Of a DNA stretch of 64,000 nt, positions 23,430 through 33,889 are shown piece by piece. The translations under genes and the position numbers were made by a program. Numbering within the stretch: position 1 is the stretch's first letter; every line of letters begins with the position of its first letter. This DNA comes from Triglochin maritima (lineage: Eukaryota; Streptophyta; Magnoliopsida; Alismatales; Juncaginaceae). Under the pieces are notes generated by a model. That model made no database searches and was not told the origin of the DNA. It saw only the letters and a program-made list of their open reading frames with translations. The stretch covers positions 43,104,201-43,168,200 of the forward strand of contig OY821774.1 in assembly GCA_963682175.1 (NCBI GenBank), read 5' to 3'.

Positions 23430-24120
23430 TGCCTGATCGGTCGACCGGTTGGTGCAAACGGTCAACCGTTCGTGAAGAAATTCGGGTTCTGCCTCAAATC
23501 GGTCGAACGATGCCCTTGGGGCGGTCGAACGATCATGCATAGGAGGCAAACCTGGTGAGTTTCGGTCGACTGGGTCCCCTTTGCCGGTCGACCGTGTGCA
23601 CTGTCTTAAGTCGGTTGAGGGCGTAGACCATCTAAACGGTCGACCGCTCGTTGATTTCCGTCCGACCGTGACTTAAGTGAGAATAGTGGTCGGTTCGACT
23701 GAATGAGGGTTCGGTCGACCGGACTTGTGCGCTGAGCGTGGGGAACGCTCTGGAGGAATTCGGTCGACCGAGATGTGCTCGGCGTTCGACCGAATTCATG
23801 GTGCGAGTGAGGGATTATTCCCTGGACGGATTCGGTCGACCGAGAGTGCTCGGGGGTTCGACCGAATTCGTTGTGGTGTTGAGGGATTTTTCCCTGGTGA
23901 CTTTCGGTCGACCGGGACCCCTTTGTCGGTCGACCGATTGGTCATTTTGTTCGTTGAACCGGGAGTTGACCATCTAAACGGTCGACCGTCCCTTGATTTG
24001 GGTTCGACCGAACGAGTGTGGTGTTGGGAATCGGTCGACCGATGGAGTGCCGGTCGAAGTGGATTGCCCTGTATTTGCTTGATTCGGTCGACCGGGACTT
24101 TTGGTTCGGTCGACCGTTTG
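23430..24120. repeat. CGGTCGACCG palindrome array in the deleted Tekay-like LTR
   Basis: More than 20 copies of CGGTCGACCG and variants (CGGTCGAACG, CGTTCGACCG, GGTTCGACCG) in about 690 bp with irregular spacers. The pattern matches that in the intact Tekay LTR and LTR-A, although the rest of the LTR sequences differ. It lies upstream of the AT-rich stretch at 24930-24955, so again in the likely U3. Confidence 0.85.
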
Positions 24121-24228
24121 TGTCCTGTTTTGCACTATGGAGGTGTTGTGGTTGTGGTCGTCCGTGTGGGGCGAGTTGTGGTGCCGATGTTCTTCCGGCG
24201 AGTGTGCTAGGTGCACGAGTGTTGCGGT

Positions 24229-24660
24229 GGTTGGTTGAAAATAGACCTGGAGCCCCGTAACTGTGTAAGAGTTGCGGTTGGTTGAAATTAGACCTGAAGC
24301 CCAGCTAGTCTGTACGGAGTTGGTTGAAATTAGACCTGGAGCTCCGTAGTGCGTTCGGGTTGGTTGAAATTAGACCTGGAGCCTGAGCAGGGACCGCGTG
24401 TAGGGGTTGGTTGAAATTAGACCTGGAGCCCTTATACGTTTGGGTTGGTTGAAATTAGACCTGGAGCCCTTGGTCGTGTCGTGGTAGTTGTGGTTCGTTG
24501 AAATTAAACCTGGAGCCCAGCTTGGCGACGAGTGTGAGTCGCGGCGGTTGGTTGAGATTAGACCTGGAGCCCCGTGACTGTGGTGTGTGCGGTGGTTGGT
24601 TGAGATTAGACCTGGAGTCCCGTACCTGTGGTGTGTGCTGTGGTTGGGTGAGAGAGCCCT
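24229..24660 (+). repeat. Irregular tandem repeat GGTTGAAATTAGACCTGGAG, ten copies
   Basis: The block TTGGTTGAAATTAGACCTGG plus AGCCC occurs about ten times with unrelated linkers of 10-25 bp, giving periods of about 38-55 bp. The later copies change to GAGATTAGACC and decay near 24650. It lies inside the LTR, between the palindrome array and the promoter-like stretch. Confidence 0.85.
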
Positions 24661-25049
24661 GGAGTCCAGCCGGTTGCGATGCTTTTCTTGTTGAGTAGAA
24701 CTGCATGCTAGGATGATTTTATTTATGCATTTAGAGTTTGGCATACGGGGTTTCCTTCTGGAAACTCAGGCATTGTTGCATGTTTACTTTCAGGCCGTGA
24801 TCGACGTTAGGGGGTGGTGACCGAGGAGAGGAGCACCGCTACCGGATCCAGCTTTCTCTCAGTTGAGGTCGTGTGATTACTGTTTTCTTTGTATATGCTT
24901 TTGATGTAATCACAACTTTTGTATACTCTGATGTTCATATATATATTATATATGTTGGTGCACCTGTGTTCCCTTATTTGCGTAATATCCTCTATTGATT
25001 GAGTGTTTATAAATTTTAAAATTTTCCGCTGCTTGAGGATGTTACAACT

Positions 25050-25061
25050 TGGTATCAGAGC
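25050..25061 (+). promoter_or_regulatory. Primer-binding site of the deleted Tekay-like element
   Basis: TGGTATCAGAGC, three bases after the LTR end, is complementary to the 3' end of initiator Met-tRNA. It is identical to the site of the intact Tekay element. Confidence 0.9.
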
Positions 25062-25203
25062 GGTCGGTTCCAGTGTCCTTATCCAAAGAAATCACCCTTA
25101 GAGTTTTAGAGTCTGCATTAGTTCATGCATTCATGGTTTTGATGTGTGTTGTTCTTTGTGTGTAGATGCCTCCGAGGATGTTGGTTTTGATGTGTGTTGT
25201 TCT

Positions 25204-25295
25204 TTGGTGCACCTGTGTTCCCTTATTTGCGTAATATCCTCTGTTGATTGAGTGTTTATAAATTTTAAAATTTTCAGCTGCTCGAGGATGTTACA
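25204..25295 (+). repeat. 3' LTR remnant of the deleted Tekay-like element
   Basis: Matches 24955-25046, the end of the 5' LTR, with about three substitutions in 92 bp (for example CTATTG to CTGTTG, TTTTCCGC to TTTTCAGC, TTGAGG to TCGAGG). At about 3 percent divergence this element is older than the two intact elements in the window. Confidence 0.85.
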
Positions 25296-25300
25296 GGTAT

Positions 25301-25865
25301 GATTTAAAATTTATTCGTTAAATCTTGCAAGCCATCAACCGAATGAGATAAAAAAAAAAAAATAATAATAATAATAATAAAGGAGAACACCTACGCGTAG
25401 TTCACGGTACAATAAATACCTCCCGCGTCAAAGGTCAAAAGTTTAATTCATGGGAGTGCCATTATCTGAGAAAATATTTTGCAGCTACATAAATATACAC
25501 TTCCGTGCTCGTTACGAAAAATAAGAAGAAAGATAACGGTTTTGTGACTAACTTTTTGTTTAGGAGTTAGAATGAGTTGCTTATTTTAGTGATACATATA
25601 ACACTTTTCGCAGCTATTTGTTGGAAATCTTTCGTATTAACGTAGAAAAACTTTCAACCATCAAGTTGATTGACTATGATTATAACTTTAGATTTCTACT
25701 TTCAAATGCCTTCTCTTATATTTAAGTTGTTGAATTTTTTCACATTTTCAATATATATGCAAAATTAGTTATATTTATGGGATTCACACTATTTCAAACA
25801 TATACTTCATATAAAAACAATACTTACATATCTTATTACATTTTATGGGTTATATATTAAATATA
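25301..25865. other. Intergenic with (ATA)n microsatellite
   Basis: No gene seen. A run of A followed by about nine AAT/ATA units lies at 25350-25381. The last nine bases, TTAAATATA (25857-25865), are the TSD of the following MULE-like element. Confidence 0.6.
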
Positions 25866-26092
25866 GGGGAAATTAATTCAAGGTCGCAAAAACCATCTCA
25901 CTTCAATGATAGAGGTTTTGAAAAGTCAACTTTATGTTTAAGTCATGATTCTCTCAACACTTATATTGAGTGTAACCTTAAATTAAGTTTGTTTTACCAT
26001 TTCACCCCTCCTTACATCTCAAACCCACAACAATATTTTCTACCCAAATCTAACTCAATTCTTTTCCATTCTGGGGTACATTTTTAAATAGG

Positions 26093-26705
26093 GGGTTGTC
26101 ATTTTTAAATAGGGAGGGTTGTCCTTTTTACGGGAGTCTCACCGGTCGAACGTAATACAATTTTCAGTCGAACGGAACACATTTTTCGGTCATTTTTAAA
26201 CATGGTGTTTGTCCTTTTTATATATGAGGGTTGTCATTTTTAAACACAGGATATTCCATCATTTTGCAATGTATTTCATCACTTCTAGGGATACCATTTT
26301 AAATAGGGGGTTGCTCTTTTTAAATAGCGAGGGTTTTCTATTTTACAGGAGTCTCACCGGTCGAACAGAACACAATTTTCGGTCATTTTTTAACATGGTA
26401 CTTGTCATTATTATATATGGGGTTGTGTTTTTTAAACACGGGTTATTCTATCATTTTGTAATGTATTTCATCACTTCTGGGGTACAATTTAAATAGAGGG
26501 GTTGTTATTTTTAAATATGGAGGGTTGTCCTTTTTACGGGAGTCTCACGGGTCGAACATAACATAATTTTCGGTCGAACGAAACACATTTTTCGGTCGAA
26601 CGAAACACAATTTCTGGTCGAACGAAACACATTTTGCAGTCAAACGCAACACAATTTCCAGTTGAACGAAACACAATTTTCGGTCGAACAGAACACATTT
26701 TCCGA
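26093..26705 (+). repeat. Roughly 190-bp module repeated, with CGGTCGAACG motifs
   Basis: The block TTTTTAAATAGGGAGGGTTG, then TCCTTTTTACGGGAGTCTCA, CCGGTCGAACG, ATTTTCGGTC and TATTCCATCATTTTG recurs from about 26093, 26300 and 26490. It recurs once more beyond the minisatellite (28320-28580). At 26550-26700 only the motif part is amplified: six copies of CGGTCGAACG or close variants at about 22-25-bp spacing. The motif is the AACG-type variant of the palindrome found in the LTRs. Confidence 0.8.
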
Positions 26706-28280
26706 ATCTTGATCAAGTTGGTTGAAGTGTGGATCAGGTTAGTTGGAGTGTGGATCGAGTCAGTCTGAGTGTTGAACGAGTTAGTCCGAGTCTGGATCGA
26801 GTTAGTTGAAGTGTTGATCGAGTTAGTCAGAGTCTGGATCGAGTTAATTAGAGTGTTGATCGAGTTAGTAAGAGTCTGGATCGAGTTAGTTGGAGTGTTG
26901 ATCGAGTTAGTCAGAGTCTGGATCGAGTTAGTTGGAGTGTTGATCGAGTTAGTCAGAGTCTGGATCGAGTTAGTTGGAGTGTTGATCGAGTTAGTGCAAA
27001 TGTTGAACGAGTTAGTCTGAGTCCAGATCCAGTTAGTTGGAGTGTTGAACGAGTTAGTCCGAGACTGAATCGAATTAGTTGGACTGTTGAACGAGTTAGT
27101 TGAAGTGGATCGAGTTAATTGGAGTGTGGATTGAGTTAGTCCGAGTCTGGATCGAGTTATTTGAAAAGTGGATCGAGTTAGTTGGAGTGTTGATCGAGTT
27201 AGTCTAAGTGTTGAACGAGTTAGTCCGAGTCTGGATCGAGTTAGTTGAAGTGTGGATCGAGTTAGTCAGAGTCTGGATCGAGTTAGTTGGAGTGTTGATC
27301 GAGTTAGTCCAAGTGTTGAACGAGTTAGTCCAAGTGTTGAACGAATTAGTCCGAGTCCAGATCGAGTTAGTTGGAGTGTTGAACGAGTTAGTCCGAGACT
27401 GGATCGGGTTAGTTGGAGTGTTGAACGAGTTAGTTGAAGTCGATCGAGTTAGTTGGAGTGTGGATCGAGTCTGGATCGAGTTAGTTGAAGTGTGGATCGA
27501 GTTAGTTGAAAAGTGGATCGAGTTAGTCCGAGTCTGGATCGAGTTAGTTGAAGTGTGGATCGAGTTAGTTAGAGTCTGGATTGAGTTAGTTAGACTGTTG
27601 AACGAGTTAGCTGAAGTGGATCGAGTTAGTTGGAGTGTGGATCGAGTAAGTCCGAGTCTAGATCGAGTTAGTTGAAGGTGGGTCAAGTTAGTTCGAGTGT
27701 TGATCGAGTTAGTTCGAGTGTTGAACGAGTTAGTCCGAGTTTGGATCGAGTTTGTCAGAGTCTCTATCGAGTTAGTTGGAGTGCTGATCGAGTTAGTCCA
27801 AGTCTGGATCGAGTTAGTTCGAGTCCAGATGCAGTTAGTTGGAGTGTTGAACGAGTTAGTCCGAGATTGGATCGAGTTGGTCGGTGTCTGGATCGAGTTA
27901 GTTGAAGTGTTAAACGAGTTAGTTGAAATGTGGATCGAGTTGTTAGAGTCTGGATCGAGTTAGTTGGAGTGTGGATCGAGTTAGTCCGAGTCTGGATCGA
28001 GTTAGTTGAAGTGTGGATCGGGTTAGTCAGAGTCTAGTCGAGTTAGTTGGAGTTTTGATCGAGTTAGTCCGAGTTTGAACAAGTTAGTCCGAGTCTGGAT
28101 CGAGTTAATTGAAGTGTGGATAGAGTTAGTTAGAGTCTGGATCGAGTTAGTTAGAGTGTGGATCGAGTTAGTTTGAGTATTGAACGGGTTAGTCTGAGTC
28201 TGGATCGAGTTAGTTGGAGTGTTGAACGAGTTAGTCCGAGTATGGTTCAAGTTAGTTGAAGTGTTGAACGAGTTAGTTCG
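26706..28280. repeat. 21-bp minisatellite, about 75 units
   Basis: Units follow GATCGAGTTAGTTGGAGTGT plus one base, with variants GTCAGAGTCTG, GTCCGAGTCTG and GTTGAAGTGTG. Alternating unit types suggest a 42-bp higher order in places, for example 26770-27000. Because 21 is divisible by three, both strands show repetitive open frames (ELVRVWIELV-like and its mirror). They have no start context or homology and are not genes. Confidence 0.95.
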
Positions 28281-28767
28281 ATGAACCTTTATCGACGGAC
28301 GTGGGGCGTCCATGACGTGCTATCTTTTTTAACATGGTGTTTATCCTTTTTATATAGGGATGGTTGTCCTTCTTACGGGAGTCTCACCGGTCGAACGAAA
28401 CACAATTTTTGGTTCTTTTTAAACATGTGTCTATACTTTTTATATTGGATTGTCATTTTTAAACACGAGATATTCTATCATTTTGTAATGTATTTCATCG
28501 CTTCTGGGGATACCTTTTTAAATATGAGGGTTGTCCTTTTTAAATTGGGATTGTTGTCCTTTTTACCGGAGTTTAACTATTGAACGACATTCCGGTAATT
28601 AGTTGAAAAAATAGAGGGCAACTTTGGAAAAACAATTGGGTCATGACTAAAAAATAAAGTTGACTTTTCAACTTCTTTATCATTGTAGTGGAGGGATTTT
28701 GGTGACTTGGAATTAATTTCCCCTTGAATATATTGTGTCTCTTCTCATTGCTATTCCTTTTCATCTA

Positions 28768-29040
28768 AACCTAAGTTGCAATTAGTTTGTAAGAAAATAG
28801 TCATAAAGTGGAGAATCAAATTTAGGAAATTAATATCCCCTTCTTTGTAACATGATTATTGGAAATTCTAAAAGTGACCTTTGGCCTTACAAATAACCTA
28901 AGTTGCAATTAGTTTGTAAGAAAATAGTCATAAAGTGGAGAATCAAATTTAGGAAACTAATATCCCCTTCTTTGTAACAAGATTGTACTAATATCCCCTT
29001 TTTTGTAACATGATTGTTGGAAATTCTAAAAGTGACCTTT
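28768..29040 (+). repeat. 127-bp tandem duplication
   Basis: The stretch AACCTAAGTTGCAATTAGTT to TGACCTTTGGCC (28768-28886) is repeated from 28895. The second copy carries an internal extra duplication of CTAATATCCCCTT..TTTGTAACA. Differences between the copies are few, so the duplication is fairly recent. No coding content. Confidence 0.85.
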
Positions 29041-29125
29041 GGCCCTGCAAATTTGTAACCACTTACTTTTTTAGATGGATCATCACCAAAAGGTCGTCCA
29101 CTCCACAGTTCCTCACACTTACCTT

Positions 29126-29431
29126 TAGGGGAGAGCAAGAATTGGTCCGGTCTGGGTTTTTGGACCAGAGTGGACCGATCAGTCCGGGTTTCGGTCCGAA
29201 CCGGACTCAACCAGTCTAGTCTTCGGTCTAGACCCAACCGGTTCGGTCTTCGGTCCGGGGTCTGGAGCAAATTCGTTTCCAGTCCAGACTGGTTCAGATT
29301 TTTATTTTATTTTTAAAATTTAAGGTAAAAAACTGATTCCGGACCGGACCGAACCCAACCGGTCAGGTCTTCGGTCCAGGGTCCGGAGTCGATCCGGTTC
29401 CGGTCCGGGTCGGACTAGTTGCTCACCCCTA
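29126..29431. mobile_element. hAT-type MITE, 306 bp
   Basis: Terminal inverted repeats TAGGGGAGAGCAA and TTGCTCACCCCTA are flanked by the perfect 8-bp direct repeat CTTACCTT (29118-29125 and 29432-29439). The 8-bp TSD and TAGGG terminus are hallmarks of hAT elements. The interior is dense in GGTCCGG/CCGGACC pairs, which make the copy largely self-complementary. No coding capacity. Confidence 0.9.
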
Positions 29432-29439
29432 CTTACCTT

Positions 29440-29706
29440 CCTATAATTAAAGTTCCTTTATATCGTGTACTTCCTTCAAACCACATCTAAAAGGATCAAA
29501 ATCCCAATTTAACTTCTGATCTCAGTGATCTCGCAATTAATAAGTTCTTGAACTGCTTAGAGACTATTTTAAGCACCAATCACTGCAATATGAACCTACT
29601 TCTGGAGTTGAACTATTTAGGGATTCAAGTTTCTATAATTAGAGGATGGCCACTAAATCAACAACTTAAACCTACTTCTAGACTACTCCATAGTTTTGAG
29701 ATTAAA
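29440..29706. other. Short intergenic stretch, no gene
   Basis: AT-rich; no motif or reading frame that I can support. It ends in the TSD of the following foldback element (29707-29716). Confidence 0.5.
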
Positions 29707-29716
29707 CTTTCTATAA

Positions 29717-31029
29717 GGGGTTTTTGCTACAGTACACCCCGCAAGTGTCCAAATTGGCCATATGCACCTGCTTTTTCGGTATTGCCGCATATGCATCTGG
29801 AAAGCATCTTATTTGCGCAAATGCACCTGGGTCGTTTGTGGCCCCCACTCCAGAGAGACGACGTGAATGGGCCGTTAACGGCCGTCCGAATTGGTTCGTG
29901 ATCCGTTTGGTAGGAAGTGTGATTTTTGATTGACCGTAGCCAAATAAATTTTACTAAGACTAATCTAAGACCATGACTAAACCATTACAGTGTTGGAATC
30001 ACTCTGCATCGATTCACTCTGGATTGACTTTGACATCACTCTGGAATCGTTCTGGATCGTCTCTGGAATCAATCTGGATCGACTCTGGAATCAATCTGGA
30101 TCGGCTCTGGAATCACTCTGGATCCAGTTATTGTAGTCCCACGGACACGTATGAGACCTGGTCGTTCGACCCTGGAATGACACTGGAATGACGCGTCACA
30201 CGTCAGAGACCACTAGACAAATACGTGTCCCCAAAAAGGGGTTGATCTGGCAATTCCTTCGTAAATTGAAGCGCAAAGGTTCCCGTGATCAGAGGGGAAC
30301 GACTGTTGAACATCGAGAACATGACTTACCATCAATACGTGAGACGTCTTCTCACGTATTGATGGTAAGTCATGTTCTCGATGTTCAACAGTCGTTCCCC
30401 TCTAATCACAGGAACCTTTGCGCTTCAACGTACGAAGGAATTGCCAGATCAACTCCTTTTTGTGGACACATATTTGTCTATTGGTCTCTGACGTATGATG
30501 CGTCATTCCAGAGCCATTCCAGGGTCGAACGACCAGGTCTCATACGTGTCCGTGAGACTACAGTCACTGCATCCATAGTGATTCCAGAGCCGATCCAGAT
30601 TGTCCAGAGTCGATCCAGATTGATTCCAGAGTCAATCTAGATTGATTGCAGAGACGATCAAGAACGATTCCAGAGTCGATACAGAGTGATTCCATAGACG
30701 ATCTAGAGTGATATCAGAGTCGATCCAGAGTGATTCGATGCAGAGTGATTCCAGCACTGTAATGGTTTAGTCATGGTCTTAGATTAGTCTTAGTAAAATT
30801 TATTTGGCTACAGTCAATCACAAATCACACGTCCTACCAAACGGATCACGAACCGATTCGGACGGCCGTTAACGGCCCATTCACGTCGTCTCTCTGGAGT
30901 GGGGCACACGAACGGCCCAGGTGCATTTGCGCAAATAGGATGCTTTCCAGATGCATATGCGGCAATACCAAAAAAGCAGGTGCATATGACCAATTTGGAC
31001 ACTTGCGGTGTGTACTGTAGCAAAAAACC
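29717..31029. mobile_element. Foldback MULE-like element, near-complete 1.3-kb palindrome
   Basis: The element begins GGGGTTTTTGCTACAGTAC, and its right end reverse-complemented begins GGTTTTTTGCTACAGTACA. The two arms, each about 630-680 bp, are similar along almost their whole length and meet near 30345 (ACGTGAGACGTCTTCTCACGT). A 10-bp direct repeat CTTTCTATAA flanks it (29707-29716 and 31030-31039). Very long TIRs and a 9-11-bp TSD point to Mutator-like. Each arm contains a short 22-bp minisatellite (CTGGAATCAATCTGGATCGA-type, about 30000-30133, mirrored at about 30585-30750). There is no gene. A transcript through it would form a long hairpin. Confidence 0.88.
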
Positions 31030-31658
31030 CTTTCTATAATTAGAGAGCCTCCTCTAAACTAGCTAGATCGAGCTTTAGTAGAATTGAATTTGATTTAAGT
31101 TATAGGTAGAGATGAGTGTCTCAACTAACTAAACGACTTAATTCTAATTGGACTGTCAAATAGGTACTTAGATCAAAACAAATAACTCGAAAAGATATCA
31201 TGGAAAAAATTGCTTGCCTGTGTTTTTGCAACTGAAGTTGAATGATTGTAATTGGAGGCGCTAATATGTCAACAAGAGAAAGGATTTGAATTAGTGACTA
31301 AGAGCATCATTAACGGCGCCCAGACAGTTCCCGGGCGCCATGCTTTCTCTCTCAGCCACGTCAGCTTCTCTCTCAGCCACGTCAGCACAAACCAACCCCC
31401 CTACAAAATCCTTAACCATTACCCAATCCACCCAGTCACGCTACAGTATTTGTTGTCACGTCATTATTTTTATTCTTCTCTCCAAAACTCTTTCAACAAT
31501 CAACAAAATATATTAATAATCATTATCGTAATTATTTAACATCAACAATTCATTCGTTTTTAATTAACATTTAATTAAAAAATACGAAAATATTATTAAA
31601 ATTAAGAAAACCACAAATTAATAAATTTAAAATCTAAAATTTAAAATTTAGGACCTAT

Positions 31659-31865
31659 AGTATGCGCGTGACTCAAAAAAGACGAGACGATTGGATCGAG
31701 GCTTGGACTTCTCAGGCATCGAGGAGATACAGTATGCGCGTGACTCACAAAAGACGAGACGATTGGATCAAGGCTTGGACTTCTCAAGCATCGAGGACCT
31801 ACAGTATGCGCGTGACTCACAAAAGACGAAACGATTGGATCGAGGACCTACAGTACGCGCGTGAC
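31659..31865 (+). repeat. 72-bp tandem repeat upstream of the ORF1-like gene
   Basis: Units begin AGTATGCGCGTGACTCAC at 31659, 31731 and 31803, with a fourth start (AGTACGCGCGTGAC) at 31852. The third unit lacks 23 bp. The block GACGAGACGATTGGATCGAG is present in the first three. The array ends about 10 bp before the TATA-like sequence, so it would be the immediate upstream region of the gene. Confidence 0.9.
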
Positions 31866-31873
31866 TACTTCAA

Positions 31874-31881
31874 TATATATA
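31874..31881 (+). promoter_or_regulatory. Putative TATA box of the ORF1-like gene
   Basis: TATATATA followed by CCCC, about 72 bases before the ATG at 31953. Assigned by position only. Confidence 0.4.
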
Positions 31882-31952
31882 CCCCAACCACCTCTATTCC
31901 AATCTTACTTCTTCCACCATAATTCTCTACTCACATCTACTCTCTACTCACA

Positions 31953-32678
31953 ATGTCATCTTCAGAAGGCAATGGTTCACCAGATTACCGACGATCTCCA
32001 CGTCGTCCACCCCCAAGCCAACACTTTTTCCCCTACCAAAATGTTCCACAACCAGGATTCCACCCGTTATACCAAAGCCAATTTACCCCACAACCAGGAT
32101 TCCACCCATCCCACCAAAACCAATTCTTACCACACCCAGGGTTCTACCCACACAATCAATACCAACCGCCAACTCAGGAAGAAGGGCAAACCCAATTCCC
32201 AATGGGTATGTATACTCACCTCCTAAGTGGCGAAAGTAGTGGAAATGCAAGCCGCTATACAACTGATGTGCTTGACGAAACCGCGACCCAGGGAACACGC
32301 AAAACCGCGACGATGAGGTCGCAAAAATAGTGGTCCGCACAAGAGGATCAACGACTTGTCTCGGCTTACATGGTTGTTAGTGGCGATGTTGTGGTTGGGA
32401 CAAACCAAAAAATGAAGTCCTTCTGGAAACGTGTGGAGTGCATCTACAATGACTCAAGCGAGCCAGGTGTAGTAGAGCGTAACGATGAATCATTGAAGGG
32501 GCGATGGAGGCGTACATTGCCATCTGTGAACCAATGGGTCGGTTGCTTCGACCAGGCGGTGTGGAGGAAGAGAAACGGTTACAACGAGGACGATATCATC
32601 CATGAAGCGCACATCATCTACGAACGAACACACAACGCCAAATTTCAGTTCATGCATGTTTAGCTTTTGTTACGCAGG
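31953..32678 (+). pseudogene. PIF ORF1-like (Myb/SANT, NAM-associated) gene, 5' part, broken
   Basis: Starts MSSSEGNGSPDY at an ATG, followed by a Pro/Gln/Phe-rich N-terminal region containing three QPGFHP-like repeats. Then comes a Myb/SANT-like region (SGDVVVGTNQKMKSFWKRV, SLKGRWRRTLPSVN) and the start of the NAM-associated C-terminal part. The frame is open apart from two TAG codons at 32328-32330 and 32661-32663. The second stands where this family has a conserved Trp codon, so a G-to-A change is likely. At 32678 the gene is cut by the LTR of the Athila-like element. The reading frame resumes at 40109. Confidence 0.75.
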
Positions 32679-33883
32679 TGATGCATTGCATACATTGCAT
32701 CATATGTCTTTCATTTAGATTACTTTTACATCAATAAATGCTACTAAGGTATGTGTTTAATCTTATTTACAGAATACAGGGACCTGAATGCAATTTACCC
32801 ACATCCCGAGCATAAACACGTGCAAAAGACTCATTTCTATCATAAATACCAAGCTCAAGATTATCGGGTTTCAAATGGAAATGTATCCAAGCATAGAAGC
32901 ATTCAAGTCCTAATTACAAAAAGAACAAGGACTTAATTGCAAAATGCCAAGGACTTAATTGCAAAATGCCAAGGACCTAATTGCAAAAGAAAAGGATCAA
33001 GTTATTTTGTTGGAAAAGTCAAAAGAAAAATCAACTATAAATCTCCAACAATGGAAGGAATTAATCCGGAGCTCAAGACAATGGAAAGAAATCATCCAGA
33101 CACGCAAATAAAGATCAAATCATACCATAAACGCGTGACAAAAATCCTGATTAAATCCGACCAACGTGGGAGGCGAATCCGCCGCACAATACACATGATG
33201 TGCGGCGATTCCGCCGCCCATTGGTCGATCCGTGTGTCCCAATTTCGTCCACTCGTGTATGGACACTTGTACTATCCAATTCTATACCTAAGTCCCTTGT
33301 AGCAACTATAAATAGACCCGAGAACGATGTAAATAGGGTCCTTGGTTGTTGTTCTTATTTGTGTACCTTAGTTTTATTAATAAAATTCTGTTCTTTTAAT
33401 TCTTGTTTTAGTTTTCTTTTAATGTCTCAAGGACCTCTTCTTCTTCCTCCCTCCATGAGTTTCTAACTCTCTCCAAAGGGTGGGGGTGACGGATTTAGGG
33501 TAATGAGAAGAGAAGATGTTATTATTTTAATTTCGTATTAGTATGTTTTGATTACTTGAGTTTATGTTAAATCATTTATCATGTAATGCTTTATAACTAA
33601 TATGATTTATTATAAGTTTCAGAATTCTCTAATCTAAACCCGATATCTAAACCTCCACCCCACGGATTTCTCTCTTTGTTCTTGTTTTAATTTTAATTGC
33701 TTTTGTTTCGTACTTTAGTTAATTAAACCAAAAACCCCAAAAACCCAAATTAATTCTTCTCTCCCTTCTTCCCCTCAATCGAAATCACACTAACAACGAA
33801 ATCTCTCCCTCCTTGTGTTCGACCCGTACTTGCCACGTCTTCATTGACGCCGTGCACTTGCGGTATAAATAAAAATCTCATCA
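32679..33883 (+). repeat. Athila-like 5' LTR
   Basis: Contains a tandem TTGCAAAATGCCAAGGAC repeat (about 32935-32990), a GC-rich imperfect hairpin (GCCGCACA...TGTGCGGC, 33181-33206) and a TATA box TATAAATA at 33307-33314. Three differences from the 3' LTR were noticed. Short reading frames inside are shared by both LTRs and have no recognised product. Confidence 0.95.
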
Positions 33884-33889
33884 AGTTTT

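Larger units (their letters stand above)
22758..25295 (+). mobile_element. Internally deleted Tekay-like LTR retrotransposon
   Basis: A complete 5' LTR (22758-25046, starting TGTGAGATC and ending GGATGTTACA) is followed by the primer-binding site TGGTATCAGAGC. After a leader of about 115 bases comes what looks like the gag start (ATGCCTCCGAGG, 25166). The sequence then jumps to the last 92 bp of the 3' LTR (25204-25295). The 5-bp TSD GGTAT is intact (22753-22757 and 25296-25300). At the junction, TTGGTTTTGATGTGTGTTG is present twice, as expected of template slippage or end joining. The whole pol region is missing. The LTR termini and primer resemble the intact Tekay element, but the LTR body is a different family. 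Confidence 0.9.
25866..28723. mobile_element. MULE-3, non-autonomous MULE-like element filled with minisatellite
   Basis: Terminal inverted repeats of about 95 bp. Left: GGGGAAATTAATTCAAGGTC, then CAATGATAGAGG and TTGAAAAGTCAACTTTAT. The reverse complement of the right end starts GGGGAAATTAATTCCAAGTC and has the same later blocks. The 9-bp flanks TTAAATATA (25857-25865) and TTGAATATA (28724-28732) match at 8 of 9 positions. TIR length and a 9-bp TSD are typical of Mutator-like elements. The interior has no gene: it is a set of roughly 190-bp modules (26093-26705 and 28320-28600) around a large 21-bp minisatellite. Confidence 0.8.

Noticed and set aside
26769..27963. Long repetitive open frames on both strands in the 21-bp array
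   Set aside because: A period divisible by three keeps frames open automatically; no start context, no homology, and both strands are equally open.
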